Source: Melanopsichium pennsylvanicum
Lineage: Eukaryota > Basidiomycota > Ustilaginomycetes > Ustilaginales
Assembly: GCA_900208305.1 (NCBI GenBank)
Contig: OAPG01000006.1
Coordinates: 434,001 to 498,000 of the forward strand
DNA: 64,000 bases
Direction: 5' to 3'
The position numbers and the translations under genes were made by a program. Below are positions 19,021-29,335 of this stretch, piece by piece. The notes under the pieces were generated by a model. It did no database searches. It was not told where the DNA came from and saw only the letters and a list, made by a program, of their open reading frames with translations. Every line of letters begins with the position of its first letter. The stretch's first letter is position 1.

Positions 19021-20858
19021 TTACTGCTGCTGGTTTTGTATGTGTTCTGATAGTCTTTGTCGGGCGTCTGATCAAGGTTTCAATGTGGTTAAAAAAGTCA
19101 GATGACGGACCCATTTACATGGAGGACAAATTCGGGACGAAAAAAGCACTCACGATCCTTTGCGAGATCAAGGTAGCCGGTGAAGGCGACGTTGGCGCCA
19201 GGTTTGCGATACAGGCTTGCTTCATGTGTAGCTGTTTCGGTAGGGGCACTGCTGCCAAGTCCGGCACGGGGCTTGTAGATTTTTGTTTGCACAATGTTGG
19301 AACTGCCTTGGCCGTTGAGTCCCAAGCCTTGGCCTTGCGTCCAGCCCATCATGGCTAGCAGTTTGCTTCCAATATTGTGGCTATCGATCGGTTTTTCCGG
19401 AGCCGACTGCGGTGCTTCTTCAACGGTGTTCGATAATACGTTTGTTGGCTTGGGACCCTCAAACACCCTTTGAGCGTTGCCGATATTGCTGAATTTGACG
19501 CAAGTATTTGCGCCAAAGACAGCTCGACGCTCTGAAGCGCGGTCTCGGTAGGTGAGTGCGGCTGTTGTTGTGCCAGCGATGTGAGGTGCGGCAATATTTT
19601 GCTCAGCATTCTTGGGCGTGCAACATGTGTCGCGGTGCGTTTCGAGCTTCCTGATGACGCCTTCTGTACACGTCTTGGGATTGGCGAGATTGTGCTTGTG
19701 AAGTTGTGACTCAGCTTGATGCCTGTCAAGAGTGTCGACGCTTTTGAACTTGCGCTGACACAAGAGACAAGCAATGCGCGGTAGATCTCTGTAGTCATAG
19801 CTCGTCAGATCGGCTTGCGACATTTTCGTGAGATCCGAAAGCGTTTGATCCCCCACTTTACTTGAGCTGCGAGGTGCTGGTGAGAGCTGTGGATCGTCAG
19901 CTTTTCCTAGTGACTTGGCCGTAGAACTCCAAGATGTAGCCGGTTCATCCGATTGGACCGAAGCAGGCATGTCTAGAGGCTCATCAGCATGCAGCTCGGC
20001 TTGCTTCCGATTCCACGTTGAGATGTCCGTTGCCATGCGCTTGTTGGCTGCTGTGGTGGCATATTTGGAGGCAGGAATCTTGGCAGAGAAGGCTGCCGAA
20101 CTTGGGACAGTGGCGGTGTGATTTTTGCCAGTTAGACGCAAATCCTTCCACCGCACTGGCTCGGCCGAGTTGGACCAAGATGGAGCAGGCTGATTGCTTT
20201 GCTCGCGAAAACTTGAGTTTGCATAGACAGGTGGTGATCTTGACCTGCTTCTGAATTGTTGCTCACTCAACGATCTAGTGGCATATGCTTGGTCCAATCT
20301 CGGATCGTCTCGATCTAGATAGCGTGACGCATGACTCTGGTCGCCACGGTAGTGATCTGCGTATGAGTCGTGCGTGCTACCTCTATTGTGATGTTGACTA
20401 GTCGGTGAGTACGACATTGACTGCTGCTGCTGCTGCAAGTTCAGAGAGCAAGCGCGAGTTGCTTGTGACGCTCGAGACAAGTGGACGTGGCGCTGCTGCT
20501 GAAGTGGCAGTGTAAGAGCGACGACGGATGAGAGAGCGTATGATCAACATGCTTGGTCTGAGAGAGGATTGTAACAGTAGCCGAGGCATAGGGACGCTTC
20601 AAGATAAGGCGTCGGTGTTTAAAGCTCTTAGGGCGAGCTCAGACATGGGTGGTAAACTCGTTTATGACTTTGCCAAGCAAGAAGCAATGACGGCTGGCAG
20701 AGGGCGAAAGAGTGGTGATGACTGACACACCTCACCATGCTTGCACTTACTGTTGAGCCATGATATGGGGCATCGGTGAGAGAGTCGCCAGCGCTTTCAA
20801 CGTCGGATCTGGCTCGAGAGGCTTGCGATGAAGTTGACGGATGATGAGATGCATTCAT
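19021..20858 (-). CDS. RBM5/10-like C2H2 zinc finger and G-patch protein (no RRM)
   Basis: Proposed exons: 20858-20751, 20498-19154 and 19067-19021, with strong donors (GTAAGT, GTGAGT) and CAG acceptors. All junctions are in phase and total 1500 nt (499 residues). The central exon is certain; the first exon is the less secure part, and translation from the ATG at 20417 is the alternative. The finger CLLCQRKFKSVDTLDRHQ, the block YRDRASERRAVFG and the G-patch (IGSKLLAMMGWTQGQGLGLN) occur in the same order as in the C-terminal half of RBM5/RBM10. The RRMs of those splicing regulators are absent. The last exon restores a basic helix (LDLAKDHARQRLSEHIQ) equivalent to the end of the RBM5 family. 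A role in pre-mRNA splicing is inferred from the family. Confidence 0.78.
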
Positions 20859-21753
20859 TATGTGTAGCAATCAAGTGGGTAAGCTACCTCGAGGCTTGGA
20901 AAGTGGATGAATCATGTGATCTGACACTGTGACCATAAAAGAAAGCTGGTCAGTGATAAGCTGAGAGGCAAAGCCAGTGATGGTGGGTGATGATGATGAC
21001 GACGACGGAAAGGCGAAGCGATGTGGGATTGAGAAATGCAGAATTGCAGAATAATTGCAGAATTGCAGAATAATTGCAAAATCACACACATATACATACA
21101 TAAAGTGCGCATAAAATAATAACATGTCAAGAATAATATATGTTTTCGTCTAACTTTAAATTGATTCTGTACTGTAAAGCAACATAGCGTAGCTATGTAC
21201 TGTACGTATTCGCAGCCAGGAAGCCGCGCTCTGTCGTTTGCTTACAACCGAGAACAGCACCGCTTGATCATAGCCGCTCCTCCTCATTCAAAACATCCAC
21301 TCTTTCAAATATTAATGCAACGTTCATTACCATCGTCATCATCATCAATACCTCCAAAGCAGGCTCCCTAGTAACTTAACATCTCGGCATATACGGATTC
21401 GCCCATCAGCACTGTTCCGCCGGTGCATCGCACGCACCAAGCACATCCGCACCAGCATCCACTTTCGTCACAATACCGCACCACTTTCATCCCACGCCAG
21501 CTTCGACAATCTGGTAGCATCATTTTTACAGTCATAGAGTCGCACACTCAGCATCACCGCAATCACATCTTCGGTCAACAGTCCGAGTTCTTACCTAACC
21601 CCCATTCAGTCGTACAAATCGGGCGTACCCTCGGTCTGATTACAAACAATCCAACATGCTAGCCAATTGAATCGTATTCAAACCAAAAGCGCACCCTTTA
21701 CACGCGCCACGCGCAGAGAATATCTTGTTCCATCAGCTCATCATCTTTCCAAC
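20859..21753. other. Divergent promoter/leader region, G-patch gene / Sog2
   Basis: Contains a two-copy 19-bp repeat (21038-21075, GCAGAATTGCAGAATAATT) and, on the right, a C-rich probable leader of the Sog2 gene with a five-codon upstream frame at 21657-21671. No RNA gene seen. Confidence 0.5.
21657..21671 (+). promoter_or_regulatory. Candidate short upstream ORF in the Sog2 leader
   Basis: ATG-CTA-GCC-AAT-TGA lies 82 bp before the chosen Sog2 ATG and is out of its frame. If transcribed it would be the closest upstream start. Transcript extent is not known from sequence. Confidence 0.3.
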
Positions 21754-24700
21754 ATGCAGCTGAATCAAAGGGGAATAAGAGCGCCAAACGATACGCCTTC
21801 TTCATCATCTGCAACAAGCCTGGGTGCTACGACAAACGACGCTGCTCCAAGCGCTTCCTCAGGCATCGCAGGTATCGGAGCAGGCAAGTTAGGCTCATCT
21901 ACGTCGTATCGCGCCTATGCTCATCATCAAGACCACAACTTCACCGCCCACTGGAACACTTTCGACTCTGCTCAGTACATTGATCCGTCACAGCAATATG
22001 CAGGTTTCCCAACCGCAGCATCCACGTCGTCCTTCGATACTCAGTCACGCGCATTCGATACTAATAGTATGCCTTCGTCATCGTCCCTCTACGCTTCTCA
22101 GTCCTTGCAACAACTTGCAACTCCATCAGCCGAAGGCACAAATGCGCAATCATACACATCCTTGAATGGCTTGCCTGCTTCAAGCTCAAGTCAACGCTTC
22201 ATCTCTGACGCCGATCTTCTGGCTTTCGTCGATGACAGACGTCGTAAAGTGTCCAAGGGGGCATCGGATGCTCCCAAGAGCACCTCGTCGAATTCAGCCC
22301 AGAATCGTTCCGCGCATGCAAACCAAAGCACTGACAGCGTCAATAGTCTAGATACCCTCGACCTCTGTCACAAGCGCATCGACCGCGTCCCCGAGGCTTT
22401 GGTGGACATGATCAAAGGCCAAGTTGTCCGTCTAGCGCTGGGCTACAATCATATCACCAAGCTACCCAGCAATTTTGTAGAACTCCACAGTCTCAGGTAT
22501 CTCAACATCAGAGCCAACAACTTCGCCTACTTTCCCGAGTGCGTCACCAAGATGCCCAACCTCGAGATCCTCGATCTGAGCAGGAACAAGGTCCGTAAGC
22601 TGCCACAGCAACCTGGCCGTCTTCTCGCTCTGCGTGTTCTATCCATGAACGCCAATCGCCTGACCAAGCTGCCCGCGTGGGTCGGCAAGATGAAACACCT
22701 GCGTATCTTGAAACTGGACAACAACCCGCTCGAATGGCCTCCACCTCATATCTCCAAGATGCCCAATGTGGCACCACCTAAACTGTCATCTTCTGCCAAA
22801 AGCTCTGTCGTCGACGAGCGTGAAAAAGCAAAGCGCTTCGAAGATCGACAGATGGTCGTCTGGATCGCCAAGTTACGTTCTTGGATCAACGACCCTGCCA
22901 ACCAAGCTCAGAGCAGTGATGCCGTGCCAATAGAACAGCTTGACAGCATGAAGCAGGATACTCAAGCTCTGGCAGAGCCATCGGAGCAGTCGGACCTCGA
23001 GAGCATGCTCAGGACAGATGCCGTCGAGCCGCCATCGGTGCCTTCGGACGGACTCATGTCGCTTCGAGTCCAAGTGCCGGAAAGCGTGTCGGATCGAGCA
23101 CTCAAAGCCGATGGTCAGGTTGTAACATCGTCCTCGGAGGCCCTATCAGACCAAACCTCCATGGTCGCAGCAGACGTTGCATCTGCAGGGACGCCATCTG
23201 CTACTGCTCCTGCGTTACTTCCTCCGCTAGTCCCGCACGCCATGACAAAGACCGACTTGGCGTACGCTGATATGGAGCCATCAACATCGGGCTCGTCACA
23301 TCCGCATTCAGAGACTAGGTCGTCATCCGTTCACGACCCAGATGGGCAGTCGGCTCAGCAGCGTGCTTTTGGCTCACTGTCATCCCAGACATCGAGAGCA
23401 GGTCACTCCGGTCGATCCATCGCCGTCGCAGTACATCCGTTCGCACCCGACGAGACTGATGTCAGACAGCACGCCCGCAACAACTCGCACTCGGTTGCTC
23501 AAGACATCGCGGCCACACCTCAAGTAGAGGGGCGTCGGTCGCTCAAGAGCAAAAAGTCGCTTCCTGACTTGCGAAAGAGCCATGAAGACATCTTGCAAGA
23601 GCGACAAGATGTCTTAGCTGAGCAGCTCCCTGAAAGAAGAGCGGCCGAAATGAGTGCAAGAACCCCGCATGAACTAAGGAGAGATGGCAGTCAGTCAACG
23701 AACCCCTCCATCACTCCGAATGATGCAGTCATGGCTTTGTGCAGTAGCACAGCTGCGCAGACTTCAACGAGGAAGCCGTTGCTACAGACACGTCGGATGC
23801 CCAGACCAGGACTGGGCATTGGCAACAGCCCATCTGCTCGCCAAGGCCACGAGACTGCCGCAAGTGGGCTCCCAAATTTTGGAGCACAGAATGGAGTACA
23901 TTCTGCTGGAGCACCGAGTCAGGGAGGTGGACTTCGAAAACTCAGTCTTCCGACTGTTGGCGCGACGCAGGCTGCGGCCGAGGCAGCTGCCGCAGCGTTG
24001 GCAGCACGGGCTGGCTACAGCAACAATACACCACCTCGCTTTGACCTCGGCCATGGAAGGATGGCATCGGATCGAGCCGCAGACAACATTTGGCCAACAC
24101 GCTCAGCATCTCCCACCGTCAATGGTTCCCGTTCTGCAGCAGATCAGGAACGCAACAGCTACTTCCGCCGTCTCTCAACATTACCGCCCTCGACCATCTC
24201 GAAAGCAGTGCCGATGCCCGTCCTCAAGTTTGTGGACGGTACTCGTGGCGTTCTCTTTGCGCTGTCTCAAATCCACGCAGCCATTGGCCAGTTCATGACT
24301 CCTGTCATTGACGAGAGGATCTCGAGTCAGTTCCACCGCCTGCTGGATATCTCGAACGGCTCTGTCGCAAACCTCATCAACGCACTCGACCGCTTCGACT
24401 CGCTGTCTCGTCGAGGCACACCCGATCCAAGCGTCATCCGTGGAGTGCTAGTTACCTGCAAGGACTCGGTCATCACCTTTCGCAAGTTGATCAGCGTGCT
24501 GCAACTTCAGCTTCGTGCGCTGCAGAGTAGTTCGGACGTACGCTATGGGCGAACCCTCCTGTTGATGCTTTTTGGTAGCATGGCCGAGGTGAGCAACAGT
24601 TGGACCGAAATGGCTCCTCTAGTGGAGGCTGTGCAGCCATATCTCACTCAGGCCGAACTCGATTCGAGTTTTCCAGTGTCGTCCGATGCTGCCACCGCTG

Positions 24701-26142
24701 TTGTCGAGAAGCCGACGCCCCATTTCGTCCGAGCTGGTACCCTTGTGCAGAAGAGCATCAGCAGCACAAACGCGGGTTCGACAACAGCGCTTCCCAGCAT
24801 CGCAGAGGCATCCGCACCACTCAGGGTGGCAAGCCGGCCGTACCTTGCAAGAGGTCCCAGCCGTCGTCGCCACGCAGGCTCGTTCAGCGCGCAAGACCTG
24901 GCACAGGGAGCTGCCATGACGCCAAGTACCAGCAATCCTCCCTTCAATCTCGAGGATCTGCAGGCTGCCTCTGCTTACAATACGCCAGCACGCGGCGCGC
25001 GGAGCCGTCGTCAGGGCAGTTGGGGCAACAGTGCTAGCAGCGCTGCTACTTTTGCACACTCCGACTCTTCGGAGCGAAGTGGTGCAGTTGAAGGCACCCA
25101 ATCGACCGCGCCCAGCACGCCTGGCGGCAGCGCCATAACAGCGTCACATCGAACTATCTATGCTACTCCTAGCGCCATGAGCACGCCGACATCTTCGAGA
25201 CAGAAGCGCTCTGGCTCGAGTGCCAGCTCGGCGATAGAAGTACCACCCTTGACAGGATCGACAGATGGCTTGACGCCTCGGAGCCAGGCAGGCACTCCAA
25301 TCACGCCAGCTGCTGCCACCGGAAAGCGCCACGTTGCTTCTCAATCGACTGGGACCGCTGGTAGTGTAGCCGCCACCACTGCAGCCGGCGCAAGGCTGCA
25401 CATGGCTGTATCAGATCCTAAGATCGCCGTCGACGATCACCTGCTGGACATGATCGACAACATCACCAAGCTGTCCGCTCGTGTATGGTCGATGCTGTTT
25501 GAGCATCTCCGTCCTGTAGATGTGGATGCCAAGCCGAAGGACTTGGCGGATGGTTCTTCGGCTGGTGATGATGGAGAATCCAGGCAGCTAGCCCTCGTGG
25601 ATGGTGTGAATGGTCCCGAGACCGTAGAAGGCGACAGCGGCAAAGAGGGTTCAGAAGGCAACACAGCCCTCAAAGCCGAGCAGAGCCAAGACATGCAGAA
25701 GCTGCGGGAGCTTGCAGAGCTCGCTCAAGTGACCGACGACCTCACATCGCAGCTTCGCTCCACCTATCTGTGCGCACGGGAAGAAGAGTCAGGTCGAGCA
25801 TCGCTCGATAGCAATCCGTCTCCTCCCGTGACCGCTATGGAGAGGTCAGCGGATGACGCCCTCAAAGAGCAACACGAAGCGGTGGTCACAGCGGCTGTTA
25901 CGCATACACGAGCAGTGGTAGGAGCATCGACCGACAACATTTGCCAAGAGACCGTAGCCAAATTGTTTGACGAGTCGCACCAATTTGTCAGGGCTATCAT
26001 TAACACGTCGACGCTTATCAAGTCGATCTCGGTCTCGCACGAGTTTCCAAAGGATCTCAGAAGGATGTTGGGACAGGTGGCTCAAGCGTGTTCGAACTTG
26101 ACCGTTTATCTGTTGTGGTTAAGTCCCACTTCTGTCGCGTAA
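21754..26142 (+). CDS. sog2: Sog2-like leucine-rich repeat protein of the RAM signalling network
   Basis: From the ATG at 21754, 1462 residues; the frame runs further upstream but without an ATG. Leucine-rich repeats at about 205-340 are regular (LRYLNIRANNFAYFPECV, LEILDLSRNKVRKLP, LRVLSMNANRLTKLP, LRILKLDNNPLEWPP). A long Ser/Ala-rich disordered part follows, then the Sog2 C-terminal region starting near NSYFRRLSTLPPS...LKFVDGTRGVLFALSQIHAA (about 815 on), with conserved helices to the end (DHLLDMIDNITKLSARVWSM; FVRAIINTSTLIKSIS). Sog2 is a scaffold of the Cbk1/Orb6-type NDR kinase (RAM/MOR) pathway controlling polarity and cell separation. The length is well above the roughly 800 residues of yeast Sog2, mostly from low-complexity insertions. 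Confidence 0.85.
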   Translation: MQLNQRGIRAPNDTPSSSSATSLGATTNDAAPSASSGIAGIGAGKLGSSTSYRAYAHHQDHNFTAHWNTFDSAQYIDPSQQYAGFPTAASTSSFDTQSRAFDTNSMPSSSSLYASQSLQQLATPSAEGTNAQSYTSLNGLPASSSSQRFISDADLLAFVDDRRRKVSKGASDAPKSTSSNSAQNRSAHANQSTDSVNSLDTLDLCHKRIDRVPEALVDMIKGQVVRLALGYNHITKLPSNFVELHSLRYLNIRANNFAYFPECVTKMPNLEILDLSRNKVRKLPQQPGRLLALRVLSMNANRLTKLPAWVGKMKHLRILKLDNNPLEWPPPHISKMPNVAPPKLSSSAKSSVVDEREKAKRFEDRQMVVWIAKLRSWINDPANQAQSSDAVPIEQLDSMKQDTQALAEPSEQSDLESMLRTDAVEPPSVPSDGLMSLRVQVPESVSDRALKADGQVVTSSSEALSDQTSMVAADVASAGTPSATAPALLPPLVPHAMTKTDLAYADMEPSTSGSSHPHSETRSSSVHDPDGQSAQQRAFGSLSSQTSRAGHSGRSIAVAVHPFAPDETDVRQHARNNSHSVAQDIAATPQVEGRRSLKSKKSLPDLRKSHEDILQERQDVLAEQLPERRAAEMSARTPHELRRDGSQSTNPSITPNDAVMALCSSTAAQTSTRKPLLQTRRMPRPGLGIGNSPSARQGHETAASGLPNFGAQNGVHSAGAPSQGGGLRKLSLPTVGATQAAAEAAAAALAARAGYSNNTPPRFDLGHGRMASDRAADNIWPTRSASPTVNGSRSAADQERNSYFRRLSTLPPSTISKAVPMPVLKFVDGTRGVLFALSQIHAAIGQFMTPVIDERISSQFHRLLDISNGSVANLINALDRFDSLSRRGTPDPSVIRGVLVTCKDSVITFRKLISVLQLQLRALQSSSDVRYGRTLLLMLFGSMAEVSNSWTEMAPLVEAVQPYLTQAELDSSFPVSSDAATAVVEKPTPHFVRAGTLVQKSISSTNAGSTTALPSIAEASAPLRVASRPYLARGPSRRRHAGSFSAQDLAQGAAMTPSTSNPPFNLEDLQAASAYNTPARGARSRRQGSWGNSASSAATFAHSDSSERSGAVEGTQSTAPSTPGGSAITASHRTIYATPSAMSTPTSSRQKRSGSSASSAIEVPPLTGSTDGLTPRSQAGTPITPAAATGKRHVASQSTGTAGSVAATTAAGARLHMAVSDPKIAVDDHLLDMIDNITKLSARVWSMLFEHLRPVDVDAKPKDLADGSSAGDDGESRQLALVDGVNGPETVEGDSGKEGSEGNTALKAEQSQDMQKLRELAELAQVTDDLTSQLRSTYLCAREEESGRASLDSNPSPPVTAMERSADDALKEQHEAVVTAAVTHTRAVVGASTDNICQETVAKLFDESHQFVRAIINTSTLIKSISVSHEFPKDLRRMLGQVAQACSNLTVYLLWLSPTSVA

Positions 26143-26495
26143 TTGAAGAAAAGAGCCATGTTGAGAGGCCTGATGAGAAGATTCGTTAATCTTTGCAGTG
26201 CGTACTGTCAATCTTGGTTCTTAGTATGAACGATGTGCGCCTGCCAAATGCAGCTTCAAGGCGAATTTTGTTTAGTAGAAAAAAGGCAACAGAGGCATCA
26301 GGTTCTTGTTCAAATCATCATCACACAGTGATTGTCATTATGACGGCCTCGGGAGAGAGGGGGGGGGAGGGGATTCTGGACTGCATTGTTCATCTGAGTT
26401 ACATGTATTGTGCAGAGGGGTTGTAACAGTATGGTGAATATGTCAACACTTGAGATGCAAGTGATGGCATGTGTGTTTTGTGCCTAATGACGTTT
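26143..26495. other. Convergent intergenic region
   Basis: 3' ends of Sog2 and the N-myristoyltransferase gene. A short G-rich stretch (G7 near 26360) is present; nothing else seen. Confidence 0.5.
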
Positions 26496-28688
26496 TTAAA
26501 CCATGACGACACCGTTTCCCGAACCAACTTGAGCTGGATTTTCAATCGCCTTTGTAATCAAATCTTGTGCCAAACCTCTCTCACCATCATCATCACCATC
26601 ATCATCTGTACGCTTTGACTTTGCCTGCTTAGTAGCCAAATATTTCGCATAACTATGCACTGGATCCAACTCTGCTTCTCCAGGCCTCGAACCCATACCA
26701 CCTGAAACAGGTTTGGTTCTCCAATTGAAAAGGTAAAAACGTAAAAATCCATCCCCCGGACCAAACTTTTGTTCCTGCAAAAACAACGCATTATCCATAA
26801 CCGTTACACAATTCACAACGTCAAACTTGTGATCCCTCGCAACAATCAAAAGTGTATTGATGAGCAAGTTCAATCGAACTTTCAGCTCGGATTTGATCAA
26901 AGCTGATTCAGAATCCCATGAAGTGACAAAATCTTCATCGCAAAGTTCGACAGGCGTACAGTTGGTAAGATGGTTAACTTGCCAAGGTGCTTTACCCGAA
27001 GCCAGAGCTAAAGCACGTTCGGAAGTTGAACCAGAGGCAGAGGTAGATGTCGACACATCCACGCCTCCACTTGCACTACTGTTGTCGATTATGGTGGTGG
27101 CGGAAGAATTCAAAGTCGAGGATGAAGAAAAGACAACATCGGTAGCATAATAAAACAAATAAGCCGCATTGAGTGACTTATGTTTATCATGATCCAGAAT
27201 GCTACTTGGCAAAGAATAGAATGCAAACATATCCGTAATCTTGCCCTCCCTATCCTCAACCACATAAGTCCAAGTAACTTGACCCTGTCTACGATTCTCA
27301 CCCCTCACCTTGGTACCTTGAATACCTCTACCTGAAAGAAGGATGTGTTGAACTTCCTCATCAGTAAAACGCGGAGCCATGTCGAACCTCCGCATGTAAC
27401 GTCTCATGAGTTTACCCACCGCGGGTACATCTTGATATTGCATCTCTCGTAAACCGGGCAAGTTGGTTTTGGCGGGTAATTCAAACCTTTTAACATGCGT
27501 CTCCATCGACATGTTGTGCGGAATCGCCGAAAAACCAATCTCGGCCAATTTCTCTGCATTGATGGTACGATGATAGTACCTAGCACAAGAGACCGGAGTG
27601 GGTAGGACGGATCCTACAGTGTAAATAGCATGAAAGACACCGGTGAGATGACATTGACGAGTGACCTCTTTAATGAGAACCGGTGCGAGACGTTTGGATC
27701 GCAACTTTTTGTGGACGCAGAGAAAGTTGATCTCGGTGCTCTGGTAGGCTTTTTCTCGAACCCGAAGTTCGTGTGGAATGCCAGAGATGAAGGCGACAAG
27801 TTTGTTAGTGGAAACCACTCGAACGCCGATATGCCAGGTTTTGTGGTATCCAGGATGTTTCAACACCCAATGGAGGAATTCGGGAGAGTAGTCAAAGCGG
27901 AAGGTGGCATCATCGTCTTCAACGTAATTGGCACTGAGCAAATCATAAACCTCTTTGAGCTCTGCTTGGTTATCCACATCGATTTGAACCCATTTGAAAT
28001 CGGAAGGCAAGGGGTATGGCTCTTGTCTCACTTGTTGTGGTGCAACGCTTTGCTCGATGGATCCTTCTTGGGTTGATTTGAGCACGGGAGCGTCATTGGG
28101 CTTCATGACGGGTTGAGTCTTCCAGAATTTGTGATCTGCAATCTGCTTGTGCGCTTTGGCCTTGGTTTCCTGGGACTTGAGCATAGCGTCGCGTTCCATA
28201 TTCATCATGGCCATGACTTTGGCGAGATTGGCTTTGGTAACAGACGCGGCGGCGGTGGATCCGTGCTCGGCAGCAACGGCCTGTTGAACTTGGGTCACGA
28301 CTTGATCTGTGATTTTGCCAGATTGAGAGTTACCAGATGCCAAAAGCTTGCCATCGGATGACGATAGGGAAGGGTCAGAGGAGGAGGAAGGGGCAAGACC
28401 GAGCTTTTTTCGAAGTTTTGCAGCAGCTTTAGACTTTTTCTTCTTGCGTTGCTTGGAGGTGAGGCCATCTTGACCGGTAGCGGCAGAAGCATTTTCAGCG
28501 TCATCATCTTCTTCTTCTTCTTCGTCGTCGCTACCATCGTCGTGTGCGATATTGGCAGTTGGCTGTCTCAAAGAAGCAGCAGGAGCGACGCGTGCAAGAG
28601 CAGGAGTTGCTGAAGAGGAATAAGAGGAAGATGAGGAGCCAGAAGCAGTAGAGCAGGCGGCTTTGGATGCGTCGGCGACTCCAGACAT
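26496..28688 (-). CDS. nmt1: Glycylpeptide N-tetradecanoyltransferase (N-myristoyltransferase)
   Basis: 730 residues from the ATG at 28688. A long Ser/Asp/Lys-rich N-terminus (about 1-225) contains a KQRKKKKSKAAAKLRKK basic block, which in this family aids ribosome targeting. The catalytic region begins near LPSDFKWVQIDVDN and contains both family signatures: EINFLCVHKKLRSKRLAPVL and KFGPGDG. Between the last core strand (FYLFNWRTKPVSGGMG) and the C-terminus there is an insertion of about 50 residues rich in Asp/Lys. The protein ends GVVMV, close to the GVVML end of yeast Nmt1, whose terminal carboxylate acts in catalysis. It attaches myristate to N-terminal glycines of proteins such as ARF and G-alpha. 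The 3' part of the coding strand is G-rich and C-poor. Confidence 0.95.
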   Translation of the reverse strand: MSGVADASKAACSTASGSSSSSYSSSATPALARVAPAASLRQPTANIAHDDGSDDEEEEEDDDAENASAATGQDGLTSKQRKKKKSKAAAKLRKKLGLAPSSSSDPSLSSSDGKLLASGNSQSGKITDQVVTQVQQAVAAEHGSTAAASVTKANLAKVMAMMNMERDAMLKSQETKAKAHKQIADHKFWKTQPVMKPNDAPVLKSTQEGSIEQSVAPQQVRQEPYPLPSDFKWVQIDVDNQAELKEVYDLLSANYVEDDDATFRFDYSPEFLHWVLKHPGYHKTWHIGVRVVSTNKLVAFISGIPHELRVREKAYQSTEINFLCVHKKLRSKRLAPVLIKEVTRQCHLTGVFHAIYTVGSVLPTPVSCARYYHRTINAEKLAEIGFSAIPHNMSMETHVKRFELPAKTNLPGLREMQYQDVPAVGKLMRRYMRRFDMAPRFTDEEVQHILLSGRGIQGTKVRGENRRQGQVTWTYVVEDREGKITDMFAFYSLPSSILDHDKHKSLNAAYLFYYATDVVFSSSSTLNSSATTIIDNSSASGGVDVSTSTSASGSTSERALALASGKAPWQVNHLTNCTPVELCDEDFVTSWDSESALIKSELKVRLNLLINTLLIVARDHKFDVVNCVTVMDNALFLQEQKFGPGDGFLRFYLFNWRTKPVSGGMGSRPGEAELDPVHSYAKYLATKQAKSKRTDDDGDDDGERGLAQDLITKAIENPAQVGSGNGVVMV

Positions 28689-28840
28689 GATGCCTCTATT
28701 GAATTTGGAGGTTGCTTTATTTAGATGAGAAGAGGGAAAGAGTGCGTTGATGAGATGCGATGGAGAAGCTGCAGAGAATCAAGCAACGTAGAGATTGTAT
28801 GCACAAGTGTGTATACTGAAATCAAAGTGCCGAATTCCGA

Positions 28841-28882
28841 GAATTGAGAATTGAGAATTGAGAATTGAGAATTGAGAATTGA
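28841..28882. repeat. Heptanucleotide tandem repeat GAATTGA, 6 copies
   Basis: Six perfect copies of the 7-mer, about 150 bp upstream of the N-myristoyltransferase start. Confidence 0.95.
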
Positions 28883-28969
28883 GTGTTGGTTGGATCATTG
28901 TATTTGCGTTTTTCAGAATTTTTGAATTTAAAGACCAATTTTTCGCCTTTCCAAGAAGAAACAAGAAGA

Positions 28970-29041
28970 TGAAAACAAGATGAAAACAAAAAGATGAAGA
29001 AGAAGAAGATGAAGAAGAAGAAGAAGAAGAAGAAGAAGAAG
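28970..29041. repeat. Purine microsatellite (GATGAAAACA, then GAA repeats)
   Basis: Two GATGAAAACAA-like units pass into a run of GAA trinucleotides with occasional GATGAA interruptions. The strand is all-purine over most of the tract. Confidence 0.85.
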
Positions 29042-29335
29042 GGGCTGCTAAGTGAGCTTGTTTTTTCTAGACAGAGCTAAGCTTGGTTGCTACTTTTACA
29101 TTATTGCTATTACCTCCTCCTTGTTATTGCTCCACATCCGCTGTCTTGATCTACCTTTCCCTGTCATCATCCTTCCTTTCCTCATACCGTCTCACCTCTC
29201 GCTTTAAGAGCAGAACTATTATCATAAACAATCTGTTCCTGTTCCAATCCCCGCGCCATCACGCCGATCGTCAATTCACACCGCTGACACGAAAGATCTC
29301 AAATCACTTATCACTTGGACACAAAGACAATCGTC

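Larger units (their letters stand above)
28689..29335. other. Divergent promoter region, N-myristoyltransferase / Nsa1
   Basis: Holds a six-copy GAATTGA heptad (28841-28882) and a purine-rich GAA/GATGAA microsatellite at about 28970-29041. The right end is a CT-rich leader. No gene seen. Confidence 0.5.
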
